Below, one piece after another: positions 25,474 to 34,655 of a stretch of 64,000 nt of DNA (positions are counted from its first letter, which is position 1; the number at the start of each line of letters is the position of its first letter). The notes below the pieces were generated by a model. The model was not told the DNA's origin. It made no database searches and saw only the letters and a program-made list of their open reading frames with translations. The position numbers were made by a program, and so were the translations under genes. This stretch comes from UBA2588 sp964343075 (GTDB lineage Bacteria > Chloroflexota > Dehalococcoidia > Lucifugimonadales > UBA3495), in NCBI GenBank assembly GCA_964343075.1, contig CAYFGT010000003.1:1-64000 (forward strand), given 5' to 3'.

Positions 25474-27009
25474 ATGCAATATGATTTTATAATCTTGGGA
25501 GCAGGATCTGCAGGGTGCGTCTTAGCCTCGAGGCTATCCGAAGATAAGAGTAAGTCGGTATTATTACTTGAAGCGGGTCCTGATTATCCTGAATTTGAAT
25601 ATTACCCTGATGATCTAAAATATGGATATGATCAAACGGCATCTGCTGTTGATGCCCCCCATAACTGGTCATTGAAAGGTATTGCTACAAAAGAACAGCT
25701 AGATCCAATTCCGATTCCTAGAGGAAGAGTAGTAGGAGGGTCTAGCGCTATCAATGGGCAGGTATTATTGCGAGGGGTTCCTGAAGATTATGATGCATGG
25801 GCTGCTATGGGCAATGATGAATGGGAATTTGTGAAGTTATTGCCGTATTTTAGAAAATTAGAAACAGACACCGATATCAAAGATGATTTTCATGGATTTG
25901 ATGGTCCGATTCCTGTGAGGCGACATAAACGTGGAGACTGGTTGCCAGCCCAACAAGCCTTTTATGACGCTTGCGTGGAAAGTGGTTACCCAGATGATCC
26001 GGATATGAACCATCCTGACTCGACCGGGGTTGGAGCTATACCAATGAATAATCCAGATGGGGTCAGGATGAGTACATCACTCACTTATTTGAATCCAGTC
26101 CGCCACCGGTTGAACTTGACGGTTAAAGCGAATATACAAATTTGCAGGATTATTGTTGAAGATCAAGTCGCAGTAGGAGTGGAAGTACAAAGTGCTGGTG
26201 AAACATTTACTATATTCGGACGACAGATAATCTCATCTTGCGGAGCGATTGGTTCACCTCAATTAATGATGCTCTCAGGTATGGGACCAAAAGTTCATTT
26301 GGAAAAAATGGGAATTCGGATGATTAAAGATATTCCAGGCGTTGGAGAAAATCTCAGAGACCATCCGAATGTTAGGATTCCGGTCAAGGTAAAAGACGAT
26401 TTCCCATTAGACCCCAAAGCGCCGCGGACTCAAGTGGCACTCCGATATACAGCAACTAATTCGGATTTAAGAAATGACATGCAAATTATACAGTCATCAT
26501 TTTCTTCTCCGATGGGCGGAGACCCACTGGAAGGGGAAGGTATCAGGTTCACTTGTATACTTGAATTAGCTGAAGGTAAAGGACAATTGCGACTTCAATC
26601 GACTGACCCGCAAGTACAACCAATTTTGGATTACAATTATCTAGATAATGAATCTGATTTGAGTCGATTAAGAGAATCTGTGAGAATGTGCTTCGATTTT
26701 TTGGAAACTGGTAAGTATAGTCATATAGTAGAAGAAGTCATTACCCCGTCAGCAAAAGAAATTCTGACAGATGATGCCTTAAATTTATGGCTTAAACAAA
26801 ATGTTCAGACTACCCATCACATATCAGGTACTTGTAAAATGGGCCCTAATCATGATGACATGTCTGTAGTAGATCAATATTGCAACGTGTACGGGATTGC
26901 TAATTTGAAAATTGTCGATGCCTCTGTGATGCCAGACTGTATTAGAGCTAATACTAACTGTACTACTATGATGATTGCGGAAAGAGTTGCCGATTGGCTT
27001 AAGTCGTAA
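25474..27009 (+). CDS. GMC-family FAD oxidoreductase
   Basis: A 511-residue glucose-methanol-choline oxidoreductase that would oxidise an alcohol. The N-terminal dinucleotide motif GAGSAGCVLASRLSE starts at residue 9. The GMC signature around RGRVVGGSSAINGQ follows at about 83-96. The C-terminal active site shows HHISGTCKMG with the catalytic His and an Asn in RANTNCTTMMIAE. It is closest in build to choline-dehydrogenase-like enzymes, which use quinones or other acceptors, but the substrate is open. AAGGAG lies before the ATG. The gene converges on an acyl-CoA synthetase and the coding ends overlap by 11 bases. Confidence 0.9.
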   Translation: MQYDFIILGAGSAGCVLASRLSEDKSKSVLLLEAGPDYPEFEYYPDDLKYGYDQTASAVDAPHNWSLKGIATKEQLDPIPIPRGRVVGGSSAINGQVLLRGVPEDYDAWAAMGNDEWEFVKLLPYFRKLETDTDIKDDFHGFDGPIPVRRHKRGDWLPAQQAFYDACVESGYPDDPDMNHPDSTGVGAIPMNNPDGVRMSTSLTYLNPVRHRLNLTVKANIQICRIIVEDQVAVGVEVQSAGETFTIFGRQIISSCGAIGSPQLMMLSGMGPKVHLEKMGIRMIKDIPGVGENLRDHPNVRIPVKVKDDFPLDPKAPRTQVALRYTATNSDLRNDMQIIQSSFSSPMGGDPLEGEGIRFTCILELAEGKGQLRLQSTDPQVQPILDYNYLDNESDLSRLRESVRMCFDFLETGKYSHIVEEVITPSAKEILTDDALNLWLKQNVQTTHHISGTCKMGPNHDDMSVVDQYCNVYGIANLKIVDASVMPDCIRANTNCTTMMIAERVADWLKS

Positions 27010-28636
27010 GACCGAGCTGTTGGGCAGCTTGTTCACGCAGGACGAACTTCTGGACCTTGCCACTGGAGGTCATTGGGAAGTCCTCCATTATAATTAGATG
27101 TCTGGGGATTTTAAAGCTCGCGAGTTGGCCCCTACAATAAGTTTCAATGTCGCTGATCTTAATAGATGCATTTTTTCTGATGACTACACATGCGCATGGA
27201 ACTTCATTAAGACGGGGATCGGGGACTCCTATCACTTGTATTTTCTCAATGTCAGGGTGTGTTTGTAAAAATGCTTCAACTTCGATAGGGTCAACATTTT
27301 CTCCGCCTACTTTTAACTGGTCTTTGTATCTCCCCAGAAACCTAATACTTTGGTTGGCAGAAATTGTCGCGACATCCCCGGAATGGAACCATCCGTCGGA
27401 ATCAATTACAAGACTGGTTTCTTCTGGTTTTTTATAGTAACCCTGCATGATCGCATACCCTCTAACACAGAGTTCTCCGGGAACATCTGCAAGGACATTA
27501 TCGCCACTTTCGGGATCAATAACCTTGAATTCATATCCAGGTAAAGGGAATCCAGAGCGGGTGCATCGTTCATTGATGGGACTATCAAGAAAGGAACGAG
27601 TGGCCCCAACTCCTACTTCAGTCATACCCCAAGCGGTAACGGTAGGGCATAGTTTTGTTTGTGCTTCAAATGCAATGGGTTCAGAAGCCTCCATTCCTGC
27701 AGCAAACAAGATAGTTCTAAGTGAGGCAAGGTCTGAATTAGATAAATCTGGATGATTCAAAAGGTCAAAAAAGTGAGTATCAAAACCATTCATTACCGAT
27801 ATTTGGTATTTACCAATATTGGATAGCACAGCACCAGCTTCGAATCGATCCATTAGTACCATAGAACAACCTGAGGTAATGGACATTAAGGGGCCTTCGT
27901 AGAGGCCGAAGCAGTGGAACAAGGGAAGGTACATAAGTATGACGTCTTCGTTGGTAAAGCCCATCCGATTTGAGGCGTCTTCTATAGTTCTAAGTATATT
28001 ATGATTATGCATCACACCCTTGGGAAATCCTGTGGTTCCAGAGGTATACATTATTAGTACGGTGTCATCAGGGGAGGCGGTGCAGCTGTTCAGGTCAGTT
28101 GAAAAATTCTCGACCTCGCTATCATTAAGAATAAATTCTTCCCACGGCATGCTTGAAAGAAGGTGACGTTCGCCTAGGGTAATTATTTGATCTAGTTCTG
28201 GGAAGGTACTGGATCTGATTTTTTTATCTATGTTTAATTTGTTTAAGTCACTGCATGCATCGATCAGTATCTCTAAATAATTAATTGGACCGAAGTGATC
28301 TACAGTGATCAGGAACCGAGTGTCTGATTGAGACAAAATATATTCTATATCAGCCCTACGAAAGCGGGTATTGACTGGTACTGTGATAGCTCCAATGGTG
28401 CTAAGCGCGAATAGACAGAAAACCCATTCTGCATTGTTAGGCATCCAAATTGCAACTTTGTCACCTTTTCTGACGCCAATTTTAAGAAATGATGCGGCAG
28501 TTCTGTTTACCTCGTTCAAGAGTTGTTTGAAAGACCATTGTTTTGAACCATCTATGAGTGCGGGATGGTTAGGAAATCGCAGGGCGGTCTTTTGGAGAAG
28601 TTCGTGGAATGTTATTTTATTAAACCATTCGCTCAT
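26999..28636 (-). CDS. Acyl-CoA synthetase (AMP-forming)
   Basis: Activates a carboxylic acid to its CoA ester through an acyl-adenylate. The 545-residue ANL enzyme has the P-loop-like motif MYTSGTTGFPKGVMH, an adenine-contact WGMTEVG, the hinge region SGDVA..GRYKDQLKVGGENV, and a C-terminal catalytic Lys in TSSGKVQKF. A frame from GTG at 28666 exists, but the ATG at 28636 has GAGAGG at good spacing and starts the usual N-terminus, so it is preferred. It lies downstream of two CaiB/BaiF CoA-transferases on the same strand, so an acid may enter by ligation or by CoA transfer. Confidence 0.9.
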   Translation of the reverse strand: MSEWFNKITFHELLQKTALRFPNHPALIDGSKQWSFKQLLNEVNRTAASFLKIGVRKGDKVAIWMPNNAEWVFCLFALSTIGAITVPVNTRFRRADIEYILSQSDTRFLITVDHFGPINYLEILIDACSDLNKLNIDKKIRSSTFPELDQIITLGERHLLSSMPWEEFILNDSEVENFSTDLNSCTASPDDTVLIMYTSGTTGFPKGVMHNHNILRTIEDASNRMGFTNEDVILMYLPLFHCFGLYEGPLMSITSGCSMVLMDRFEAGAVLSNIGKYQISVMNGFDTHFFDLLNHPDLSNSDLASLRTILFAAGMEASEPIAFEAQTKLCPTVTAWGMTEVGVGATRSFLDSPINERCTRSGFPLPGYEFKVIDPESGDNVLADVPGELCVRGYAIMQGYYKKPEETSLVIDSDGWFHSGDVATISANQSIRFLGRYKDQLKVGGENVDPIEVEAFLQTHPDIEKIQVIGVPDPRLNEVPCACVVIRKNASIKISDIETYCRGQLASFKIPRHLIIMEDFPMTSSGKVQKFVLREQAAQQLGLTT

Positions 28637-28662
28637 TATTACCTCTCTCGGTACGGGTTTGT

Positions 28663-30024
28663 TCACTTTGGAGAATTATAAAAGTCTCTTATTTTCTCTT
28701 TAAAGTCAGAATCGTAACGCTGCATTCTTCCTTGTCGTAGTTGTTCATCGGGGTCGGGGGCTCTAACCGGAGTCCCTTGTGTAGGTTCAAATCCGATTAT
28801 TTGAGTGTCCAAAAGTTGCTGGAATTCCTCATCAGTTTTTCCCAGAAGATCTTTAAGAATTAGTTCATTATCTTGTCCCATGATGGGGGCAGCTTTGGGG
28901 GAAACTGCAGGAGTATCTGAAAACTTCCATGGTCTACTAGCATACGGTAGTGGAGGCATGCCTGTGCTGGGGTGGTGTTCTACTATTTCATAAAATGATC
29001 TTTCCTTCAGGTGTTTGTCGAACAATAAATCAGGGCTCTCCATGACGGATCCCGCGGCTATGCCGTTCTGCTGAAGAATATGGGTGAGCTCGTGATTGTT
29101 CCAAGATTGGGTAATTGCGTTGATAAGTGCATGTAATTCATCTTTGTTAGTTAATCTGTCTAGAACAGTGGAGTATTTGGTTAAATCGTCAACATGATTG
29201 CTTAGGTTCAAGATTTTGCTTAAAGTTATCCATTCCTCATCAGTTTTGACAGCAATAGTGATCCATTTATCTATACCTTCACAACTGAAACAGCCATGAG
29301 GTGCCATTATTGGATCATCATTACCATGACGAGGCTCGATTCGTTTATTTACTATGAAATCTAGTAAAGCTTCTGGTACTGTTGCGGATGCCGTTTCTGT
29401 CTGGGATATATCGATAAATTGGCCTTCTCCAGTTGACATGCGGTGAATCAGGGCAGACATAATTGCAAAGACTGTATGTTCTGCTGCAGTGTAATCAATG
29501 TAGGGAATTTCAGGCATAATTGGCATATCATCTCGGTAGCCTGTCATCAGGGCCATTCCTGATGCGGATTCAGTGGCCGGCCCTGTTGCTCCGAAATTAG
29601 CCCAAGGCCCGTCGAATCCATATCCCGTCGATGAAACCATGATTAGGTCAGGCCTAATTTTTATCAAGTCTTGGTACTCTATACCAAACGATTTCATAAC
29701 ACGGGGAGTAAAATTTTCTGCAAAAATGTCACTAACTTGTATAAGTTCTTTTAATAACCCTAATCCTTCGGGTCTACTCAGATCCAAAGTGAGCCCTAAT
29801 TTGTTACGATTCTGCTCGTAAAAATTCGCTCCTCTATTCCAGAAGGGTCCTTCTGAATTATTTTCGTATAGTGATGCGTTTCTATAACTTTCTAACCGGT
29901 GAATTGACTCCATTCGAATAACTTGAGCTCCCATATCAGCTAGCATTTTCATAGCGCTAGGGATAGCGATCAACTGACCCATTTCTAAAACTCTTAATCC
30001 ATGTAGAGGTCCTAGAGAAGTCAT
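28663..30024 (-). CDS. CaiB/BaiF family III CoA-transferase
   Basis: A 453-residue family III (formyl-CoA transferase-like) protein that moves CoA between acids. The N-terminal GLRVLEMGQLIAIPSAMKMLADMGAQVIRME and the EN-FTPRVMKSFG block match the family. The GQFIDISQTE stretch near residue 205 marks the active-site region that holds the family's acidic nucleophile. It is longer than the usual 390-410 because of a C-terminal extension rich in charged residues. It overlaps the upstream CaiB/BaiF gene by 4 bases (ATGA) and the two may form one enzyme or act on related substrates. CoA donor and acceptor are unknown. Confidence 0.88.
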   Translation of the reverse strand: MTSLGPLHGLRVLEMGQLIAIPSAMKMLADMGAQVIRMESIHRLESYRNASLYENNSEGPFWNRGANFYEQNRNKLGLTLDLSRPEGLGLLKELIQVSDIFAENFTPRVMKSFGIEYQDLIKIRPDLIMVSSTGYGFDGPWANFGATGPATESASGMALMTGYRDDMPIMPEIPYIDYTAAEHTVFAIMSALIHRMSTGEGQFIDISQTETASATVPEALLDFIVNKRIEPRHGNDDPIMAPHGCFSCEGIDKWITIAVKTDEEWITLSKILNLSNHVDDLTKYSTVLDRLTNKDELHALINAITQSWNNHELTHILQQNGIAAGSVMESPDLLFDKHLKERSFYEIVEHHPSTGMPPLPYASRPWKFSDTPAVSPKAAPIMGQDNELILKDLLGKTDEEFQQLLDTQIIGFEPTQGTPVRAPDPDEQLRQGRMQRYDSDFKEKIRDFYNSPK

Positions 30025-31226
30025 AATATTTGAGCACTCCTCATACTGGTAATCTGCGCGTCTGTTAATTGCAACACGTCTCTGAATATTTCTCGATTGT
30101 GTTGTCCAAGAGTCGGTGCCGTGGAATTGAATTGCGCGGGTGTTTTGGATAATTTAAAAGGGGCACCCGGGAATTTTATAGGCCCAGCTATTGGGTGTTC
30201 CACATCTACAAAATATTCTCGATGTAAATATTGAGGGTTTTCCAACACTTCCTCTGCCGACAAAATGATTCCATAAATAAATCTTAATTCGTGAGCTTTA
30301 TAGAAAGTTTCAAATTTCTTCTGATGTCCGTACGACCTATCTAAAATTTCTCCAAGTTCTTCAGCATTTTGAAGACGAGCAGTAGGAGTACTGAATCTAT
30401 CATCGATCAATTCGTCGGATCCTATAAATTTAGCAACTGTGTCCCAGTCCAGCCCTCTGCTAGTGTTGACGTTTGGATTTGGTAATATGAATCCGTCGGA
30501 AACTTGTCTTATGCGCGTGAGGTCGCCGCTGTGGTTTGGTTGTCTTCTGCGGACAGCTCCAGTATACGTGTAATTAGAAGTGGTGTCTCTTAAACCGTAT
30601 GCTATGCACTCTTGAATTGAAACATCTATATGCTGGCCGGTTTCATGCAATATCTTCCAGTAGGTCGCCATCAATGCTGCATTAGCTGCGTTAGTTCCGG
30701 CTTTTATTTGGGCTTGGTTGAGAGCATGTTTGATGGGGGGTTGATCGTATGCTCCAAAAATAGCCATTAATCCACCAAGGGCGTATTCAGTAATTTCTGT
30801 GGCTTGATAATCTCTATAAGGACCTGTTTGTCCGAAATTCGAAATAGATACTAGAATCACCGAAGAATTGATTGTTTTTAGGGTTTCATATCCTAACCCT
30901 AGTTTGTCCATAGTCCCTGGAGAGAAATTTTCTATAATGATGTCTGTGTCTTTCACTAAATCTTTTAGTAACGATACTCCGTTGGGAGTTTTTAAATTAA
31001 TCGTAATTCCTTTTTTGTTACTATTAAGATAAAAGAATGGGAGGCTAGATTCCATCGAAGGCTTGTCATGCACAAAGGGAGCTAAGTGGCGACCGGGTTC
31101 ACCGTCGGGGGGTTCAACTTTAATCACCGTTGCACCCATATCTGCCATTAATTTACCGCAATAAGGACCTGCAATATAATGCCCAAGATCCAGCACCTTT
31201 ATCCCCTGTAATGGTAATTTGCTCAA
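30021..31226 (-). CDS. CaiB/BaiF family III CoA-transferase
   Basis: A 401-residue family III CoA-transferase of standard length. It begins LPLQGIKVLDLGHYIAG, continues with GATVIKVEPPDGEPGR, has IIENFSPGTMDKLG at about 97-110, and carries GQHIDVSIQE at about 197-205 in the active-site region. The start is TTG at 31226, with GGAAG directly before it; no better start keeps the conserved N-terminus. It is the first gene of a leftward set (CoA-transferase, CoA-transferase, acyl-CoA synthetase) and faces a divergent ThDP enzyme. The arrangement recalls formyl-CoA transferase with oxalyl-CoA decarboxylase, but sequence alone does not fix the substrate. Confidence 0.88.
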   Translation of the reverse strand: MSKLPLQGIKVLDLGHYIAGPYCGKLMADMGATVIKVEPPDGEPGRHLAPFVHDKPSMESSLPFFYLNSNKKGITINLKTPNGVSLLKDLVKDTDIIIENFSPGTMDKLGLGYETLKTINSSVILVSISNFGQTGPYRDYQATEITEYALGGLMAIFGAYDQPPIKHALNQAQIKAGTNAANAALMATYWKILHETGQHIDVSIQECIAYGLRDTTSNYTYTGAVRRRQPNHSGDLTRIRQVSDGFILPNPNVNTSRGLDWDTVAKFIGSDELIDDRFSTPTARLQNAEELGEILDRSYGHQKKFETFYKAHELRFIYGIILSAEEVLENPQYLHREYFVDVEHPIAGPIKFPGAPFKLSKTPAQFNSTAPTLGQHNREIFRDVLQLTDAQITSMRSAQIL

Positions 31227-31282
31227 CTTCCGTCTCTGTTTGCTATGCTAGCAGAATGTTCGCGTGTTTTTGCGACTCAAGG

Positions 31283-31311
31283 ATTGTACCGGTAATTTAA
31301 TGCTTAATCAA
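31283..31311 (-). promoter_or_regulatory. Promoter for the CaiB/BaiF-synthetase operon
   Basis: On the leftward strand TTGATT (complement of 31306-31311) and TACAAT (complement of 31283-31288) are 17 bases apart, with 4/6 and 5/6 consensus matches. The start site would be near 31276, about 50 bases before the TTG start. On the other strand a TATACT at 31361-31366 may serve the ThDP enzyme. Confidence 0.55.
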
Positions 31312-31405
31312 ACGGGAAGAACACTTTAATATCAAGGCTGAATAAATGTTTTTGTGATGGTATACTCAGGGCTCAACTAACAAAATGGTAGAGTAGGAGT
31401 CATGT

Positions 31406-33070
31406 ATGAACACTGTAGATATTGTCGCTGAAATTTTGAAACGGGAAGGGATTGAAGTACTCAGTTGTTTCCCGACAACTCCAATCATAGAATCAGCTGC
31501 TAAGGCTGGCATCAAACCAATCATTTGTCGGCAAGAGCGAGTCGGTGTTGGTATTGCTGATGGATATAGCAGGATCACAAATGGAAATCCCCTGGGTGTG
31601 TTTGCTATGCAATATGGGCCAGGAGCAGAAAATGCTTACTCCGGTATAGCCACGGCATACTCAGATTCAACCCCGTTATTGCTGCTGCCTATGGGGCATC
31701 CGACCGATCGGCAGCGCGTTTTCCCTCTTTACAATGCTATTGATAGTTTCAACACCGTTAATAAGCAAATTGAACAGATTACGAGCTCCGACTCTACAGA
31801 TGACGTGTTCAGAAGAGCCTTTTCAGCGTTACGAACTGGTAGAGGAGGGCCGGTAACTGTAGAATTGCCTATCAATATAGCGTCCCAAGAGGTGTCTGAA
31901 GAGTCATTCCACTGGCCCTCTAATTTGAGCCCTACTCTTTCTCAGGGGAATCCTGCCGATATTCAAGCGGCTGCTAGGGCCTTATGTTCAGCTAAATATC
32001 CGGTGATCCATGCTGGTCAAGGTGTGCTATATGCAGAAGCTACTAATGAGCTCGTGGAACTGGCTGAATTGTTAGGGGTACCAGTTATGACCACACTCTT
32101 AGGCAAAAGTGCTTTCCCTGAAGTACATCCGTTATCACTAGGAACCGGTTCTGGGGTCATGCCTGGACCTGTTTATCATTTTGTTCGTCGATCAGATGTA
32201 ATGTTTGGTATTGGATGTAGCTTCACAAAGCATGGTATGTCAATGAATATACCAGATGGAAAGACTATAATTCACGCCTCCAACGATCCTCGAGACATCA
32301 ATAAGGATTATGAGATTGAGTATCCCATTGTAGGGGATGCTAAATTGGTATTACGGCAAATGATTGATGCATGCATTGATCTGGTTGGCGCTAAAGGAAC
32401 TAACTCTGCCAGAGAGGAATTCGGTAGTCAGAATGCTAGAGAAATTAAAAGTGAATATGATGGATGGGTTAGCCAATGGCAGGGCAAATTAAACGACCGC
32501 ATGCGCCCTATAAATCCTTACGCAGTGGTTTCGGGGTTTATGCAGGCTGTTCCACCAGCCGAAGCGATTGTTACCCATGATTCTGGTAGCCCTAGAGATC
32601 AAATAACACCGTTTTATAAATCGAATGGTCCAAGAACCTATATTGGATGGGGTAAATCCCACGGGTTAGGCACCGGCCTGGGATTGATTATTGGTGCTAA
32701 AATAGCTGCTCCCGAAAAAGTATGCGTGAATTTTATGGGTGATGCGGCTTTCGGCATGGTTGGCTTGGATTTTGAAACGGCTGTACGTAGCTCCGTCCCT
32801 ATTATCACGGTGGTTCTTAATAATTCCACAATGGCTGTAGAGACTACGCAAATGGCCGATTCTCACCAGTTATACAGAACCCGGGATCTTGGTGGGAATT
32901 ATGCTGATATGGCTATAGCAATGGGGGGATACGGAGAAAGAATAGAAGATCCTAATGATATTGTTGCAGCTTTTCAGAGAGCAAGGCGAAAAACCGAAGA
33001 AGGCACAGCAGTCCTGTTGGAATTTATTACGTCAGCTGAAACCGATTATTCTATAAAACGACCGTTTTAA
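31406..33070 (+). CDS. Thiamine-diphosphate-dependent lyase/decarboxylase (acetolactate synthase-like)
   Basis: A 554-residue three-domain ThDP enzyme. The N-terminal domain has the conserved activating Glu in CRQERVGVGIADGYSR. The C-terminal ThDP-binding motif starts at GDAAFGM and ends with VVLNN. The middle domain is present. It belongs to the acetolactate synthase/oxalyl-CoA decarboxylase/benzoylformate decarboxylase superfamily but is not a clear IlvB: no ilvN or ilvC is nearby. GGAG lies 6 bases before the ATG. Its divergent partners are two CoA-transferases and an acyl-CoA synthetase, so cleavage of a 2-oxo or 2-hydroxy acyl-CoA is a reasonable but unproven role. Confidence 0.8.
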   Translation: MNTVDIVAEILKREGIEVLSCFPTTPIIESAAKAGIKPIICRQERVGVGIADGYSRITNGNPLGVFAMQYGPGAENAYSGIATAYSDSTPLLLLPMGHPTDRQRVFPLYNAIDSFNTVNKQIEQITSSDSTDDVFRRAFSALRTGRGGPVTVELPINIASQEVSEESFHWPSNLSPTLSQGNPADIQAAARALCSAKYPVIHAGQGVLYAEATNELVELAELLGVPVMTTLLGKSAFPEVHPLSLGTGSGVMPGPVYHFVRRSDVMFGIGCSFTKHGMSMNIPDGKTIIHASNDPRDINKDYEIEYPIVGDAKLVLRQMIDACIDLVGAKGTNSAREEFGSQNAREIKSEYDGWVSQWQGKLNDRMRPINPYAVVSGFMQAVPPAEAIVTHDSGSPRDQITPFYKSNGPRTYIGWGKSHGLGTGLGLIIGAKIAAPEKVCVNFMGDAAFGMVGLDFETAVRSSVPIITVVLNNSTMAVETTQMADSHQLYRTRDLGGNYADMAIAMGGYGERIEDPNDIVAAFQRARRKTEEGTAVLLEFITSAETDYSIKRPF

Positions 33071-33123
33071 TTGGGAACAACCAAAGTGATGCTAATGCGG
33101 CCTGGGATAGCGACTGTCGGTGG

Positions 33124-34650
33124 CTAACTGAATAACTGACGTAGTTCAGTTTTAAGTACTTTCCCTAGGGAATTTCTGGGTAATTCAGCGGTGAAAGTTA
33201 CTAATTCTGGTCGTTTAAAGCTTGCTAAAGTATTGCTGCAGAACTCGACCACTTCTTCCTGTTGAAGATCGGAATGTGGAGTTACTACTACGATGGCATG
33301 TACTATTTCTCCCCATTCTTCATCGATCTTACCTATAACCGCAGCTTCTTCAATGTCAGGATGGGTTACTAGTAGTTGTTCAATCTCTTCAGGGGAGATC
33401 ATTTCTCCTCCCCGTTTTATGAAATCTTTGGATCTGCCAGCTAAAAATATGTACCCATCTTCGTCTTTATAAGCTAAGTCTCCTGTATAAATCCAACCAT
33501 CTACTATAGCTGCGGCAGTTGCCGCTTCTTGTTGCCAGTATCCTTTCATCATTCGCTCCCCTCTGGCTACGATTTCTCCGGTAGTTCCTAAATCTACTTC
33601 TCTCCCGAATTCGTCAACAATCATGACTTCGACATCTTCTAAAGGTTTCCCGATACTGGTCAATCTTTTTAATTTGATTGATCTTTGTTCAGGAGTCCCT
33701 TCAATTATGTGATCATCTGGACTTAACATAGTGATTGTAGATGCAGTCTCTGTTTGGCCAAATGCATTGATGAACTGGACGTTTGGAAATTGCTCTAAGG
33801 CCTTGCTTATTACGTTAATTGGCATAGGTGCAGCTCCATAAGTGACCACTTTCAATGAAGCGAGATTAAACTCCGAGAATGATGGTAATTCCATTAATTG
33901 CTTGATCATGGTTGGTACGAGCATTGCGCGATCTACGGAATGATTTTCTACTAATTTCAACCACTCTGAGGGTTCAAATTGGCGCATTAAAACTATGGTC
34001 CGGCCGCCATAAATCCCTGCTACTAATGCTTGTAATCCCGCGATATGGTACAAAGGAACAGTAAGTATGTTTTTCTCGGGCTCTTCGGGGTCTGCCGGCG
34101 TAACATTAGATAACATGTACGATGAAAAACTATCGTGGCTCAGCAACACTCCTTTAGGGTTACCAGTGGTGCCTGCAGTAAACATTATTACAGACGTGTC
34201 TTCGGTGTCATGCTCGGGGAATAAGGACTGATCCCCGTCCCCTTTGAGCAGGCTGGAAAAGTAAGTAGAATCTGTAACTATCACCGTTAAGTTATGGGGT
34301 TTTTCTATGCTGTCTAGTAGTGGTAGGTATCTGGTGCCAATAAACAGTATGCAAGGTTCACATGCTTCTAGCATTTGATGCAATTCTTCTGATCTAGCCC
34401 TAAAATTGATTGGCACATACACAGCGTCTAATTGACTGACTGCGAAGAATATTTGAGCTATTTGAGGACAATTGACATCCATGACGGCGATTCGGTCGTT
34501 AGGAGATATCCCAAGTGACGATAAATTAGAAGCTAAGTTATTCACCGTCCTTTGTAAGGTATCGAAAGAGATCTCTTCATGTTCGAAAATAATTGCAGGA
34601 CGATCGGGTACAATCGCACTTGAAATCAACAAAAATTCTGATAAGTTCAT
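33124..34650 (-). CDS. Acyl-CoA synthetase (AMP-forming)
   Basis: A 508-residue ANL-superfamily ligase. It shows MFTAGTTGNPKGVLLS (ATP phosphate loop), NAFGQTETAS (adenine pocket), YTGDLAYKDEDGYIFLAGRSKDFI (hinge) and a C-terminal catalytic Lys in NSLGKVLKTEL. It is distinct from the synthetase at 27.0-28.6 kb. It is the last gene of a leftward group with two crotonase-fold proteins and a PHP protein, beginning just after the shortened enoyl-CoA hydratase; its GGGAGAG ribosome-binding site lies within that gene's 3' end. The acid substrate is not known. It ends 53 bases from the convergent ThDP gene, with no clear terminator between. Confidence 0.9.
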   Translation of the reverse strand: MNLSEFLLISSAIVPDRPAIIFEHEEISFDTLQRTVNNLASNLSSLGISPNDRIAVMDVNCPQIAQIFFAVSQLDAVYVPINFRARSEELHQMLEACEPCILFIGTRYLPLLDSIEKPHNLTVIVTDSTYFSSLLKGDGDQSLFPEHDTEDTSVIMFTAGTTGNPKGVLLSHDSFSSYMLSNVTPADPEEPEKNILTVPLYHIAGLQALVAGIYGGRTIVLMRQFEPSEWLKLVENHSVDRAMLVPTMIKQLMELPSFSEFNLASLKVVTYGAAPMPINVISKALEQFPNVQFINAFGQTETASTITMLSPDDHIIEGTPEQRSIKLKRLTSIGKPLEDVEVMIVDEFGREVDLGTTGEIVARGERMMKGYWQQEAATAAAIVDGWIYTGDLAYKDEDGYIFLAGRSKDFIKRGGEMISPEEIEQLLVTHPDIEEAAVIGKIDEEWGEIVHAIVVVTPHSDLQQEEVVEFCSNTLASFKRPELVTFTAELPRNSLGKVLKTELRQLFS

Positions 34651-34655
34651 AGGTT

